NCBI GenBank assembly: GCA_009617715.1
Contig: VTFK01000160.1
Location: forward strand, 558,001-622,000
DNA: 64,000 nt
Origin: Plectrocnemia conspersa
Taxonomy: Eukaryota > Arthropoda > Insecta > Trichoptera > Polycentropodidae
Direction of reading: 5' to 3'
Shown: positions 12,951-26,559 of the stretch, piece after piece
How the letters are laid out: every line of letters begins with the position of its first letter
Position numbering within the stretch: the first letter of the stretch is position 1
The notes under the pieces: generated by a model
Database searches by the model: none
What the model saw: the letters and a program-made list of their open reading frames with translations, nothing else
Told to the model about the DNA's origin: nothing
Translations under genes and position numbers: made by a program

Positions 12951-14739
12951 TATATTTCCAGTGCCATCTCATTACTAAATGTATATTTTTAATTTTATTA
13001 TTCTTTGTTATTGTTTTTAGTTAATTTTCCAATAAAATTTTGTAACTGTTCTAATATGTATTTAGATACAAATCTCTATACACTAGACAGCTGTGATAAA
13101 TGACTATGAATCATAGCTAATAAAATATTAATAGGTTTAGATTTTTAAACCCAAATATTATTATTGTGACTGAAGATATTTTTTAATTATTTTTGCTGTT
13201 AGCTCCTCAGTTTTTTAATATATTAAAACCCACTTTTAATGTTAAAATAATAAATGCTCTTATAATAATGCGTCGTTTTCTCGTTTACAAACAGCTTACT
13301 AATCTGAAGCCACCTGTTTAAAGTCTGTTTTCATGTCTTTCTAGCTTATTTATATGTTATGTATACTTTGTCGTCAGCGTACAATTAAATTTTTTCATGT
13401 ATTTTATATAAGGTTTTATCATTTATATACAACATAATAAGTAAAATAATGGGAACTGTATTATTCCATGAGAAACCCTGAAAGCTCCTTGATGGCTCAA
13501 AATTTTATTTTAAGACAATAATATTGCGATTTAATATATCAAATACCTTTTTCAGATTGACAAATATTGTCGCAACATATCAAATTCATTTACATCTAGT
13601 AGACTATATCAAATGTAGCCCACTTTGTATTCTACTTCTCCATAAAACCATATTAAGAATATCTAGAGGTGTATTTTTTTAATGATTCTGTGCTAAAGAT
13701 TTTATGCTTTTATGTCTCTAAGTTATTTAAATGTAAATAGTAAAGAACTGTACGTTTTTATTTAAAATACTACTTCTTTCTATGAAACAATATAATTTAT
13801 ATTGTTTTATATAATATATAATAAAACATATTAATTTTCATAAAAAAAAAAAATACTTCCTCGCGTAGAGATGAGCGAAATAAATATTATTTATCACCAA
13901 ATAAATAGTTCAAATTAGACTACATTTTAATGTAATATAATATAGTATTTACTTTAATTTTATTTTATTAATTTATAATCAAACATTATAAATTAATTCA
14001 TATATAAACATATTTTTAATGGCATATTTTGTGGTAAAAGGACTGTAAAATTAGACGTCTTTCATGTATTTGACGTGTAATAATTTTAAATTAGCGCTTT
14101 TACTTGGAAACGTGTTGCTCATACTTTTTTATTTTATAAATTAAGTAATATGAAAATATATTACTTTTTTATAAGGTATCTTAATTCGGTAAAAATTGAT
14201 CGATAATATCACAATTGCAAGAGCAGGAAATAATTTTGCAATACTAAATAGATTGATTATCTCACCTGGTTTCTATTGTATTTATTTTGCTAAATTAAAT
14301 AAAAATTAGGTATAGCTAGTTATTGTGTTTTATTAAGTCTCATCTCTTGAAGGTCAGTATTCATTAACATGGTATGCTTTGTGTTAAATAATTCATGTGG
14401 AAAATAATAAAAAAGCCCCGAAGTAAAATGTTCTATGTATATACATATACTTATTTTATACTTTTATGTGATTTTATTATAAATTGTTTCACGATAAAAA
14501 AAAATGTAGGCCCCTTTTTTAATATGGTATCGTTACCTGTCACCTTAAGCGACTTCAATAGTTTCACAGTAAGCTTACTAAGGAATAGATTACAGCATAG
14601 TGCTTTCCCACTTTCGTATTATCAAACCCTTTTCACGCATTTCATGACCTTATTTTCGATCCGAACGCCTTTCTCTTCAAATTCAAATACAATTAAACTT
14701 GAAAATAGCACAAAATAACGAACAAAGTTTTTCGCACGT

Positions 14740-15350
14740 CTTATCAAAATCAAACTCTGCCGCCTCAAACAAACAATCGTCGTTTTGATGAATCGTTCGC
14801 GGCTGACGTCCGCTAAGTGGGAATCGATTCGAATTATAATTTTCTTGTTGTTCTCCCCGAAGGGCTTCTTCGTCTCCCGGACCATCCATTACCCCGCGGA
14901 CCGTTTGACAAATGCGAACCATGATTAATGGACCGCGAACCAACCGAAACGTCGTCGAGATTAATATTTTCTCGCCACCGAAAACGTTCGTCCGTCATGG
15001 AAAAATATTAATGTCTCGGCCGAAAGCTCTCTGCTCCTCTTCATTACTCCCCCTTTTGTCCTCACTTTCCAAAACGCGTTGTTCCCCCTATTGTTTCCCC
15101 GCTTCGGCAATATCCGGCCGTTCCATTTAAACTGCGACCAGTTTTAAAATGTTTCTTTCGCTAGCGTGTCACGTAAGCATTGTTTTCATCAACGAGACCA
15201 AACAATCTGCGCTGGGGTTTTGTTTAAACAGAGCAACACTTCGCGAATTGCTTTTGCGCTGTGGATAAGGTACGGCGAGGTCCGACGGATGTGGTCGAAA
15301 AAGAATGAAAACAATGCAACGGCAGTGCCTGAGCCACTGAAGAACACAAA
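14740..15350. other. GC-richer island with several overlapping short open frames
   Basis: CG-rich DNA in which 65-87-codon frames are open on both strands at once. Overlap of open frames on both strands without codon bias or known motifs points to low stop density, not a gene. Candidate regulatory island by composition only. Confidence 0.25.
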
Positions 15351-15834
15351 AGCTAAGATAAAAATAACTATTGAAACACAGCACAAGTTTAATGATTTTA
15401 TTTAATAAATTGAATTAAATTAAATTAAGCCAAAATAAATTACTGCGAAATTAGCGCTTGGAAAGTTAAAGAAAATTGTAAAATATGTGATCATAATAGT
15501 ATTTAATTTTTAAATGTTACGTTTTAATATTATTTTTAATGTTGCAAACCTTCTGTATTTTTTGTTTTATTACTATTTAGCTAAATAGCAAATTTATTTT
15601 AAAACGTAATACAATGTTAAGTTTTATTATTATCTAACTTAGTTTAAAACTTAATTTTAAATGATATACAATATTTAGTTTTATCATTAAATATCTAAGT
15701 TTGAAATCTAACTTTGAATTATATATAAAATGTTTTCTTTTGGAAATATTTATCAGAGTTGTAAATCTATTGTCACATGAAATGAAAATGTTAAGTAGTT
15801 TTTTACAGATTGAATCATTTTGACTATCATTGAA

Positions 15835-16095
15835 AATCCAAATATTCGTCTATGTAGTGTGCAAATTTACGCAGTAACGCGGTAACAGGCAAAAATGCAC
15901 TTGATCAACCGCATATCTCTTCCCATTGATATTGTAAATCTCACAGCTACACAATGATTTTAATGTCTAATTTCAACTATTAAATTTAAAAATAGATCAA
16001 AAAAATCAAAACCCAAAAAGTTGAGGGTCCGGTATTCGCAGACTTGCTAGCTTTGGTAGCTCACGACAGTGAGATACCGACAGCTCGTAATAAAT
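15835..16095 (+). repeat. Dispersed repeat family R3, copy 1
   Basis: It shares with 33385-33755 a left part beginning GTAGTGTGCAAATTTACGCAG (GTAGTGCGCAAATTCATACAG in the other copy), a CTACACAATG block, and a well conserved right part: AAAAAGTTGAGGGTCCGG, then TTGCTAGCT..GGTA, CTCACGACAGTGAGATACCGACAGCT. The right part contains a short inverted repeat (CTCAC-GACA-GTGAG). Non-coding; class unknown. Confidence 0.7.
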
Positions 16096-18059
16096 ATATT
16101 ATTTAATAATTAAATGGGATCATTCAGGTTCACTCTAAAAACTTTTTAATGCCTTATTTGTATCATTATTAAATTATTAAATTTGACAAATATATGAGAT
16201 GCTTACACTGAATTTTTTTCACATTAATAGGCGAACTAGATATCTTAATTACAGTATAATGATATTAATTCAATGAATATGAAAAATCTATTAGTGTTCC
16301 GTAGGAAAAATATAAAAAAGCACACCATTACAATTCTAACCACATTCATTTTCATATGAATATTTTAAGACTTTCTTTATTGCTACTGATATTCTAAATT
16401 ATAATATAATAAATTATCTGTATTTTTATTTAATATACTTAGCTCGGAAAGTTGAGAGTTTTTGATATTAAAATAAAACCATGGTACAAATTTTTACCTA
16501 ATCGACTTATATTATTATTTTTAAGCGTCAAAAGAATTTTTTAATAACCTTAGAAGTATAAAATATTACATTATAATAATGAAATGTTTAAAAATTAATA
16601 ATATAATTTTACAGATTAAATTAATTAACTTCTATTGAATAAAAGGTCTTTTATTTATAAAAAAAATCACGTTTTCGTCAAAAGCTTCGTGCATAAAAGA
16701 AGTATCGCAATGCATACATTTTTAATATTTCCAATGATGAAAAATACGTTCAGAATTTTGATTTTGCGCAAAAACACGCGTAATATTTCAACGTCGATTC
16801 GAATTTCCCGTGTTTAAAGGATACATGCCAAATTCTAATATCATCCGAAACTTTGAGCATTAATATATTTTCGCTCGGAAACATTTCCCAAGGGCCGGCC
16901 GCGGTCCGAAAATGGAAAATATGACGACGTCATTTATTTTTATATATTTTTACCAAGCCCGATACCCACACACCAAATAATTTTATAATACTACACGAGA
17001 ATGTTTTTGTCTTATTCTCCTCGCGCAGTGTCAACAACGATTTTCCACGATAGGAAATATTGTTTATTTCTGTGTTATATTTTTTGATATGAGTTTGAAT
17101 TCGAGTATACGAGAAACACATTATTGTATTGTGTATATAAATCTTGAAACCTATCGGATCTACTTACGTTTATAATTGTTTGCTACGCTCGAAAGCCTCC
17201 CGGTGTGTTTTATTATCAATTTATTTCAAGACAACTTGAAATTGGATTAAAACCGTAAGGCGGCGCTTATTCGAACGTTGCATTACGAGTAAATTTTGCT
17301 CGGGTTAATTGAACATTAGAATCATTATTGAAACGCTATGTCAATCAAATTGGATTGCAAAAACATTAAGGACTCTAATTTAATTTGCAAAGATGCATTT
17401 TTCATTGAAATATTAAATATTATGACGCCAACCAGCTTATGCAATTCGTTTTATATATAGTATTAAATATTTCTCTATATTATTTGAACGTAAGTGGTAC
17501 ACTTTCAATCTAAAATTTTCTGGAATGAGTTTAATATGCAATAGTAATATGTAACACCTATTGTTTTATTTGCTTATACTATGTATATGTAATTCATATA
17601 TGTATGTATATATGTATATACACATGTAGCTGTAGTCTCGTGTTACTCGTACCAATAAATCCTTGTCAAGCTACTCCGTTCCTCCGGGCGTGAAACAATA
17701 GAAAAAAAAACAATTCAATCTCTATCGAATGCACAAGATTCAAGCTTATCCTTTTAGATGGCTTTCTTTTGATAAAAGTCTTATTTTGAACAAATTCTAA
17801 TTCGGATTCTCTATATACTATATGGAGAAGCTCAGCCATCTGATCAATATGATGTCATGTTTTTACTACTCATCCAACGACTTCCTCTTGTTATGCTGTC
17901 TATACACATATTCTATACATCGAATTAAATATCATTTATTCTTTACTTGCTTATATATTATTCACATATAAATACTTTGCTACCTCTGTTTTATACTATC
18001 GTCTTCAAATGCGTTTCTTGTATGCTTGTATTTTATGATCGTAGTACTTTGTATCGAGT

Positions 18060-18430
18060 AAGATGAAATCGAGAAAATTTAAGGGAATGAGCGCCTAGCT
18101 TATTCAATTATTGATGAGAGCCGAAAGCCGAAATTATCTACAAGGGCCCACCCAAGGGCAAAAGTGTGTAGTATAAAAGGATGCGAGGGTTCCCTCGCAA
18201 AACTATCCATCCGAACGCCAAACAAGATTACGGGACGAAGGATCCGAAGTGATCCTCGCGCTCTGCGACATAAACCTCGGTTTTATCGCAAACATTTATT
18301 ACTCAGTCACTTTTGATCTTCGCGAGTTGGAAGTAAAAAAAAGAAACTAAGTCTTGTATAATCCTGGATTCCGCCCGCGGGACACCGGAAAAAATTGCTT
18401 CGCTGCTCCCTCGAGGGTTGGACTTTTAAT
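18060..18430 (+). promoter_or_regulatory. GC-richer island with a TATA-like box
   Basis: A GC-richer stretch containing TATAAAAG at 18172-18179 and, 4 bases later, a 7-bp perfect palindrome (GCGAGGG-TT-CCCTCGC, 18183-18198). A start site would be expected near 18203. No downstream open frame or exon is recognised, so this could at most drive a non-coding RNA or be an enhancer. A TATA match is common by chance in AT-rich DNA. Confidence 0.2.
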
Positions 18431-19369
18431 TTTTTAATTGAATTTTAATAATACAAACTCAAAGCAGCTCTTTCTCTCTCTTTATGATTTGTCATTTTTC
18501 TGCGAAGATGAGTTAAGTTTCGATACATATTTAATCAAAGCATCATTTTTTTTCTTTTGAGAGGATTATTATGACGTAAAAAAATACAGAAAATGTGTTG
18601 TGTTGTTCTTTACTTTTTTGAGCCACGACTCTTATATATATATTTATAAGCTAAGAATAATAAAATAAATATTATTATATCACTATTTTTATTATAAGCT
18701 TTGAATTTAATTGGATTAAGTTTTGAAAGCTCGTCATATCATCATAATAGGTTACTCCTTAGTCACCTCTGAGTATGTTTCACAATTTGGTTTTTTTATA
18801 CTATAGTTGAAAACCCCGACTCATACACGTATGTGTGTTGTTGTAAACCGCAATAGTACTTTCAGCGCTTCATTTACTAATGTTGGCTTTTCACCTTTAA
18901 ATTTATTTCTACCAGAATGCACATAATGACTCGGTGCTCTTGTAACTGTGGTAAAAATTTTTGTCGCTTCGTATTTCAACGAGTTGCTTATGTATGTTAT
19001 TAATATTAACTTGAAATCTTTATGCAAGTTATTTACTTTAAAATTAAATATAGTTATATTTAAAAATATCTTTATTGTATAAAAAGTATATTTTAAAGTT
19101 GTTAAAAATATTTTTCAATAAGCCAATTGACCTATTTCTTCTCGAAATTCAATTAATAAGATCATTTCCTTTTTAGTTTATATTAACCTTTACATGTAAA
19201 ACATCTTAGTTATACTTTAAAATATATATAACATAATTATTTTCATTTATAATTGAAGTAGTAATTATTTTCATTTATAGCTCAAGTCTTTGATTAGAAT
19301 CATGTGATATCCCGAAAATTTGCAACATCACTATCAAAATATATAGACATAATATAGAGTCTTTTTGTT

Positions 19370-19945
19370 TAAGCTTTTTTTTGTTTTGAGGCTGAATAGA
19401 TATGGACCAAATATTTTATAAACATACATAAATAACCAAATTTAAAGAGAAATCTAGATTATCAGGTGGTGGAATTTAAATGGTAGGACTTGGAAGTCTT
19501 GGAAGAGTATTTGCTGGCGTGTCGACTTGTCGGCTGTGATCTTATAGGTTGCTGAATGTGTTCTTACGATGACTATCTACTTCTAAAATGTTGGGTCGAG
19601 ACGTTTCTATCGTTCAACAGATTAGGAACGTTTGCAAGCCAATTGCATCGCTTTTTGCACACACTCAGTAAATGTGTTTAGGGCTTGAAAAGAAGTCCAG
19701 CTTGTGTCCTTTCCAAATAAAGAGTATTGTTTTAGCGATACTTATGCGTAAATTATGTCTCAGGGTGGATGTTCTATTAGATTGTACGGTGAAGTATTTG
19801 CAATTATTAACGCAATTGTTTAGTCGCAAGATCTCTCTTCCAATTTAGTGAACTTTAGATGCGTAGTTTTCATTTGTTCGAAATATCCGTTAGAATAACC
19901 TCAAATTTATAAATTGTGCAGATGGTTGAAACCTTTACAATTTAA
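19370..19945 (+). repeat. Dispersed repeat family R2, copy 2
   Basis: Full-length relative of 12363-12950 with the same order of blocks: TTTTATAAACATACATAAAT, TTTGCTGGCGTGTCGA, TCGGCTGTGAT, TCGAGACG, TGTCCTTTCCAAATAAAGAG, ATGTTCTATTAGATTG, TCGAAATATCCGTTAGAATAA, GGTTGAAACC. It is diverged from copy 1 by many substitutions and indels, so it is old. Confidence 0.75.
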
Positions 19946-20231
19946 ATGCGCAAGTTTAATGGTAAATAAAAAAATAGCTCTAATAATATATCTAGTTTTA
20001 ATAATAAAAAATATTAATAAAAATAATTAGGATTTTTCCTTTAATAATATATATTGAAACTATATCTGAAATAGTTTGACTGTGTATAAAATAATGTTTT
20101 TGTTCCCCACAGAAAACCTGTATACTTTTTTCTGTTACATTGTTTTTTATAAACCCACGCCAACCTCAAATATTCCCTAAATTTAACACATTTTTATACT
20201 TATCCACATTTAAATGTATTTTTAATAAAAT

Positions 20232-20911
20232 ACCGTGACTAGGGATTCCAATCCCGGGCCAAAATTTTGATCCCGGGATTTCGGTATTTCTAATTAATCG
20301 ATTGGGAAGGACCAGTCCAAGGGATAATTTTCATGCTATTTTATCGATAAAAATAATTTAAAATGAATAATACAATATATTTTTACATCTGTTTTTTATA
20401 ACGTACAATGTATAAAGAACGTATAATTTTAGTCTTGGACTTAAAATAGAAAATAATATAATAAAAATAAAAAAGGGAAGGTCTTATATATTTATTTGAG
20501 AAGAAAAAAAATGAACTTTTGACAATGTTTGCACATAGGTATGTACATTCATACAGAATTAATTGAAAACATTTTTTGAATAAAACTCACGAAGTAACAT
20601 CAAAGCATCAAGTGTTTTATCATTTAGCCTTGATCTGATTTTGGTTCTTAAGCAGCCTGCTGCTGAAAAAAGCACGTTCAGACTCACAGCCTCAAAGATT
20701 CACAGATGACACGTGCAACTCCTCGCGCAAGTTTAAACACGAAATATAACGATGTTGTCAATAATAATTCGATTGTGCTTTGATAAATCAGTCAATCCGA
20801 AAAATTCGGGATTATGTTTTATAATCCCGGGACTCATCGGGTATTGAAAATCGTTCGGGATCCCGGGATCCCGGGATTCGGGATCCCGGGATTGGAATCC
20901 CTAACCGTGAC
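20232..20911. mobile_element. hAT-superfamily element, internally deleted, with intact ends
   Basis: The element occupies 20240-20903 (664 bp). It has perfect 19-bp terminal inverted repeats (TAGGGATTCCAATCCCGGG at 20240-20258 and its complement at 20885-20903) and a perfect 8-bp target duplication, ACCGTGAC, at 20232-20239 and 20904-20911. Eight-base duplications are the hallmark of hAT transposons. Just inside the right end are several CCCGGGAT repeats. The interior carries the tail of a hAT transposase on the minus strand (listed separately). Too short to encode a full transposase, so non-autonomous. Confidence 0.9.
20559..20700 (-). pseudogene. hAT transposase C-terminal dimerisation domain, broken
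   Basis: Read on the minus strand, 20700 down to 20559 gives the conserved end of a hAT transposase: a C-E-S-E-R-A-F block, then, in another frame, A-A-G-C-L-R-T-K-I-R-S-R-L-N-D followed by K-T-L-D-A-L-M-L-L-R and a stop at 20559-20561. This matches the S-E-R-x-F-S-A-A-G ... R-x-R-L ... L-x-x-L pattern of the family's C-terminal dimerisation domain. One extra base in a run of six A (plus strand, near 20666-20671) breaks the frame between the two blocks. The catalytic part is absent. Confidence 0.85.
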
Positions 20912-23900
20912 TAATGTATTTTTAATAAAATACAGTGCTACCTTAATATATTCCATCTTTTACAATTAGTTAATTCGTGTCTATTTAATTATTCTTATTT
21001 TCCTATTCTAATTTTTTTAAATATTATATTAGTTGCAAGAATATATTTTTTACATTCGTGCCTAAAATATTCATCATTTTATTTACAGTACCATTTTGTA
21101 CACTCAGTTAAGTAATTTAAATTTTACCCTCCATTGGACAAATCGTTCTCTGATTGTATTTATAAACTACGTGTATTTTATGTCACATCGATCACCCTCT
21201 GAAATATCAACTGGTTGGACCCGAATTGAAAGGGAATAATAAGTTTTTTGTTGACTGAATTTCATTGACAGAGCTTTTGTGTACCAACTTCAAAAGGTAA
21301 ATATAAAATAAGCCGATGGGTTAAGGATTCAATGAGAGGACACAAAAGACTTTATATTTCAAAATGTGTTCTATTTCCGGGGGGCAAGTTTTATGTACGT
21401 TTTTTGCTTAGGTTCTATGTAATCATATTTTTTTATTTAGTTTATAATACCAATAAACTTTTCATTAATCAATGGGGCGTATCAATATTACTTATTATAC
21501 GGATTTTTTATTAGCTATATTTCGACTTAGATATAATGTAATGCACCTCTCGTATTCATTTATGTCTCATTTATTTTTACGATCGCTTTTATTTTATTGC
21601 TCTTTGTATTCTTATCCATAATAGAATAAGCTCTTAACGTCATCGTCGATGCTAAAGTTTCCACGCAAACTTTCCGACAATGGATCAACGTATAATACTC
21701 GCACATACACACAGTTTATGGTGTATGTTTTATGGATTTAATTTTTTTCAAGAGCCGCTCTTATTAAACTCAAGCTTGACGTACTAATATCCAATATATA
21801 AAGAACGCCAGTTAAAATAAAAAATAAATCACTAGCCGGTATCGGGGCGAGAGTCTCGCATTTCGTTATTTATTGCCGATTCTTCAACGCCAGATTTTTT
21901 ATCTGCCGATCTCGTGGGGTTGGTTTTAAAATTATTTTTAACCCAATAAATCCCTAGTGTAATTTGAATATAATATGGATTTTCTTTCTTGACGTGAATA
22001 TATTATTATGAACATCTATTGTGTTGTAGTAATAAAAATGTTTCTTAAAAAAAGTAATACCATTTGTTGAATGCGATTAATCATGTATATTCTCGAACGA
22101 TGCTGAGACGTCTAGTCTGGAAGAAAAATATTTTTTAACACAGCTCTACAATAATGTGCTTATCGAAGCGAATAGTCCCGTATGTCCTTGACACTTGAAA
22201 ATATAATATAATAATGTAATAAGAGGCGCTTTTGTATGACTTATTTTATAATGACAATATTGTGGGTGCAAATTTTTAATAATATTTTTACGGCCAGAGG
22301 CCTTTGGGGTAAAAACATCAATAAAAACAGCTTTTTCCTTCGATTAAATTAATAAAATGAAATAATGCAATTACTGAAAATTAACCGCCATCCAAGCAAT
22401 ATATTTTTTTATAGATTTTGATGAAAATATTGTAATAAAATAACCATATTATATAGTTTATACGACATTGAAAATTAATTTAGTAGACGGTTCAAAAATA
22501 AAATAATTGTTACTTTCGACCCCTATGACTTGACCCCTATCTAGAAATGATCATAAAAAAATAGTTGGAAATGTAGTTTATTTTTTTGGGCCGATGTGTA
22601 TTCGAGTATCGGGATAAGTAGGGTCTTGTCGGCCTTTTTTTTCACTTCTGATATACGACCCTCGGAATTGATAATATCGTCTTGTTTTTTGATCCTCTCG
22701 CTTTAATATAACTGAGTGTATATCGCGAATATATTAGTTTACTGCAAAAATATCAACTTATTGAGTGAACATCAATTTCGCAAATGTTCATATGCTAGTA
22801 TATTTTTTACGGAACACCGTGTATATCACGCACCTGAAGAAAACATCTTAGATGAACGATGTTGTTTTTCGAAACGTGTGTTCTTTAGAAGATTGAATTC
22901 GCGGGACGTCTATCAAAAATATATATATTTATATAAAAATGTGTTTAGATTCGTTTTTTCTTTATATATAAATATATATTTAATTTGTTTCATTCGCCGC
23001 TCAATTTTGAGAGCGGACAGAATCCATTAATTTCCTCGAAAGATAAAGTTTTTTATACATATTTCCGATAAAAAGCAGTACTGAAATTAAATTCTTTCTC
23101 TATGATATTGTTTTCAAATTTCCAATGCAACTTTTATTTTACTTTTATTACAGTAAATAATTGGCGGACGTAAATTCGCTCAGAGCCATCGGTTTTATAT
23201 AATATCTTCGTTTGAATGAAAAGCTGCATTTTATGTTTTAAATGTCGAGAAAGCTTTTATGTAGCTTTTCACAAGAATGTATTTATTTAATAATGCATTT
23301 TCAAACTATAAAGTTTCAGCTATACATTAACGTGCTTTAACAACATGATTTGACGCCTTTGTTCGGTGATTATCATGTTTAGCTAGAACAATATCCTAGA
23401 AGTTACTTTTCAAACATCTCATCCTTCGCTATTCTCGTCGTACTAAAACAACAATAAAATTTCAATTTCCTGCATCAGCTAAAAGCTAATAAGGGGGATA
23501 AATTTAAGAACATGCATAAAACGTTGAATGGTTGTAAAAAAAAATCTTTGTAAGTAGGCGGTGAATAAAATTTTACATACAACATATAAGTGTATAAACA
23601 TTTAAAAATAACGAAAGCAAAAGATTCATTTTACCTATGTTGAAACCTCTAATACCAATATGTAGGTATAGTTATAATCTAGAGCAATTTGTCAACAAAT
23701 CAAAATAATATGTACTACATATTATGTTCGATAGTAAGCAATAATATTTTTTTTATTTAAAAAACTGAATTATGGATAGAATAATAAAATCGCTAGCACA
23801 CTTTTGTGATATCATCATAAATGAAGCACGCTATCAAAAGTTTATTACAATTATTTTTTTGTGATTCAATACTTCTTTATTTTTTATAAATTGCAATATA

Positions 23901-24554
23901 CTACATTCGTAATATCATTATAAATTAAGCTTAATATCAAAAAATTTAATACATGTTATTTTTATGCTGTTCTGAATTTACTGCCTCTTTATATTTTATA
24001 TAATAAATAAAAAATATATTTCAATTATAATAAATTTATATCATTAACATATAAAGCTTAATCGGGTTGTTGTTCTTAATATTTTATACATTAAAAATGT
24101 TCAACTTACATTCATGGCTTATTTAAAAAACTGACAACGAATGTTTATTAGGAAATAGAGATTGAAAGCTTAGAAAATATATCTAAAATATTAATATTAA
24201 AATAGAACAAAACTATTGAAAAAAACTTTACATCTCTTTATTTATTATTTAACGTAGCACTATGGTCAGGGCATCTCTGGGAAAACAATGATTCCGGTCC
24301 TTATGACAAAAATTCTATTTTATATATTTTTTAACATCTAATATAATTTCTTGAATAAATAATAATAGGTACGAGTTAACCCTTTCTATGCCACAAATAT
24401 ATATTATATAAAATTTAGCCGCCGTTGCGACATATTTTCAGAAATCATATTTTATGCAAAATATTTTAATTTGGCAGTAAAAATTATTAAAAATATTTTC
24501 TCATAATATTTATCTGATAATTAGTCGTGTTTTTCTTGTTGCTCAGTGTTCCCA

Positions 24555-25345
24555 TATAGTGAATTTCCAATCCACGTCAAAAGCAATAAAATCGTGCCAT
24601 TGTGGTGAAAACGCTCGATTATCAAGCGTTTATATTAAGACTTTTTATAACAATACTACTAGTGAGAGTAGAATAAAGTACATCTAAACCAAATTTTGCC
24701 CAATAAGAGAGCGCAAAAAACAATTATCACTTCTCAGCAGTCAAAAATCCACGTCAAAAGCAATAAAATCGTGCCGTCGCCGTCACAGTGGAAACGCTCG
24801 TTACCGAGCGTTTCCACTGCGACGGCCCCGACACGATTTTATTGCTTTTGGCGTGAATTTTTGCCTTCTGAGAAGTGATAATTGTTTTTGCGCTCTCCTA
24901 TTGGCCAAAATTTGGTTTGAATATACTTTAATCAGCCCTCTTATATTAGAAGTCCATAGTAATATTTGTAAGGATAGCTATCATAATTTTAAAACATAGT
25001 GTAATATCAAAATGGATACAAACTATGAAGTAAAATGTGATATGCGATGTCTCTCTGTATTTATTCTGTGGCTTATTTTCCCTCAAGGGATGAATTGGCT
25101 TAGTCTGTATTTTGGACTTGACCTAATAAAAGTCCTAAAACTATAATTAGGTTTAGAACTATCATTATGTTAAGTTTGGGTTTGAACAGCAAATAAACGT
25201 TTCGCACTAGCACTCGCCAGATAATTTATATTTTCACTGGTAAAAAAATATATCTACTGGAGAAAATGACATATTTTATAAAATATTTTCGAGATAGATT
25301 CGAGAATATTTTTCTAGATTTTATTTTAGGAATAACCACATATAC
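24555..25345 (+). mobile_element. Foldback/MITE-like repeat family R4, copy 1
   Basis: Shares long colinear similarity with 48800-49775. Common blocks: AAACGCTCGATTA..AGCGTTTATATTAA followed by ACTTTTTATAACAATA; CTTCTGAGAAGTGATAATTG then TTTTTGCGC; GTAAGGATAGCTATCAT; TGTATTTTGGACTTGACCT; GGGTTTGAACAGYAAATA then ACGTTTCGCA; and a 3' part rich in ATATATCTACTGG-like sequence. Its core is a near-perfect palindrome (24686-24918). A stretch of about 28 bp of the left arm is also present upstream at 24571-24598, so the structure has been rearranged. No coding region, no clear target duplication. Confidence 0.8.
24686..24918. repeat. Large palindrome inside R4 copy 1
   Basis: Left arm 24686-24800 and right arm 24805-24918 are reverse complements at roughly 90% over about 115 bp, separated by the 4-base loop TTAC. 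The centre is GTGGAAACGCTCG-TTAC-CGAGCGTTTCCAC; the outer ends are AAACCAAATTTTG and CAAAATTTGGTTT. Transcribed, it would make a hairpin of over 100 bp. Such structure is typical of foldback elements and MITEs. Confidence 0.95.
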
Positions 25346-25870
25346 CTGAATGCATTATTTATTTATTTTGCTGCATTAAATCCAGTTGTCAAATTACTGA
25401 TAATACAATCTATAAAAACATTAAATTTATATAATTTAGCTGGTACTGTTGTTGATTTTGCTTTCTTTGCTTCTACCTTACGTATTCAATCTGAAAATTC
25501 AAATCAAATACCTAAATTCACTGCTACTTATTTACATTCTTTGAATAATTCCTGTCATGTCCAATATTTTTGAAACGTTTAAAAAGCAAGAAAGTCAACA
25601 ATATTTGCAAACAAATTGTAGCACAATAAATTACAATCTGTCCCTTTGAGTAATATTATTTATTATGAAAGTACTACCTGGAAAGTGGGTACTTTTGAAG
25701 GCAATGTTCCACTCCTCTTATTTCTTGTATGTATAAAAAGGGATGAAGGAACTTAAACCTGAAACACGTTAATAAATACATCTCAAACAACTGCTCAGAT
25801 TTATTATTTGAGCTCGTTTTTTACATATATTCTTGCTATGATTTTTTCCAGAGTCAACCCCCGAGAATTT

Positions 25871-25906
25871 GTTTTCTCTCTCTCTCTCTCTCTCTCCCCC
25901 TCCCCA
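25871..25906. repeat. (CT)n microsatellite
   Basis: An uninterrupted run of CT dinucleotides followed by a C-rich tail. The C/T-rich tract lies far from any exon. Confidence 0.9.
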
Positions 25907-26559
25907 TATTTTTTTTTTAGTCACGCCTATCAAAACATTTTTAGAACAGTAAGCAGTTTTTTTTAATTGACTTGAAATACTTTTAGTCCATAATGCATTT
26001 AATAAGCATGTGAATATGTTTATTGATTCTAATACCATTTTTCAGGATATATGAATAAACTTCCCCTTTGAATATGAATTGCTCTTTTCTTGGCACCCGA
26101 CGCTCACAGAGTAACTGTTTTATTAAGAAAATTTTTAAGATATAATATGTATACATGAGTTGATTAGTAACTTATTTTTAACATAAACGTCACTCATTTC
26201 TGATTCATATTCACGACACGATTGTGACATATTTTTTTCTATGAATAACGTCATTCTTATAAATAATAATTAATTTCAGCAGCAGCTTTTACTAAGCTTT
26301 CATATCCATAGCAACAGAACTAAACTGAATTTATAATTTGTCTATACACATTTAAAACCACAGTTTTGATAAAATAAACTTTGATTCAAAATAAGTTTGC
26401 TTTAATTTTTACTCTAACCCTTTTATCTTGACTTTTTGAATAAAATCATTACAGAATAATACGATGACAACATAATAACATAAAATTTATTTAACTGTTA
26501 ATGACTAACCCGTCTACATCAGCACACCTTCCGAATATTATCATAAACGAAGTTTTCTA

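Noticed and set aside
14395..14943. Overlapping frames of 86-107 codons on both strands
   Set aside because: Open on both strands at once and without any domain or splice context; explained by local composition.
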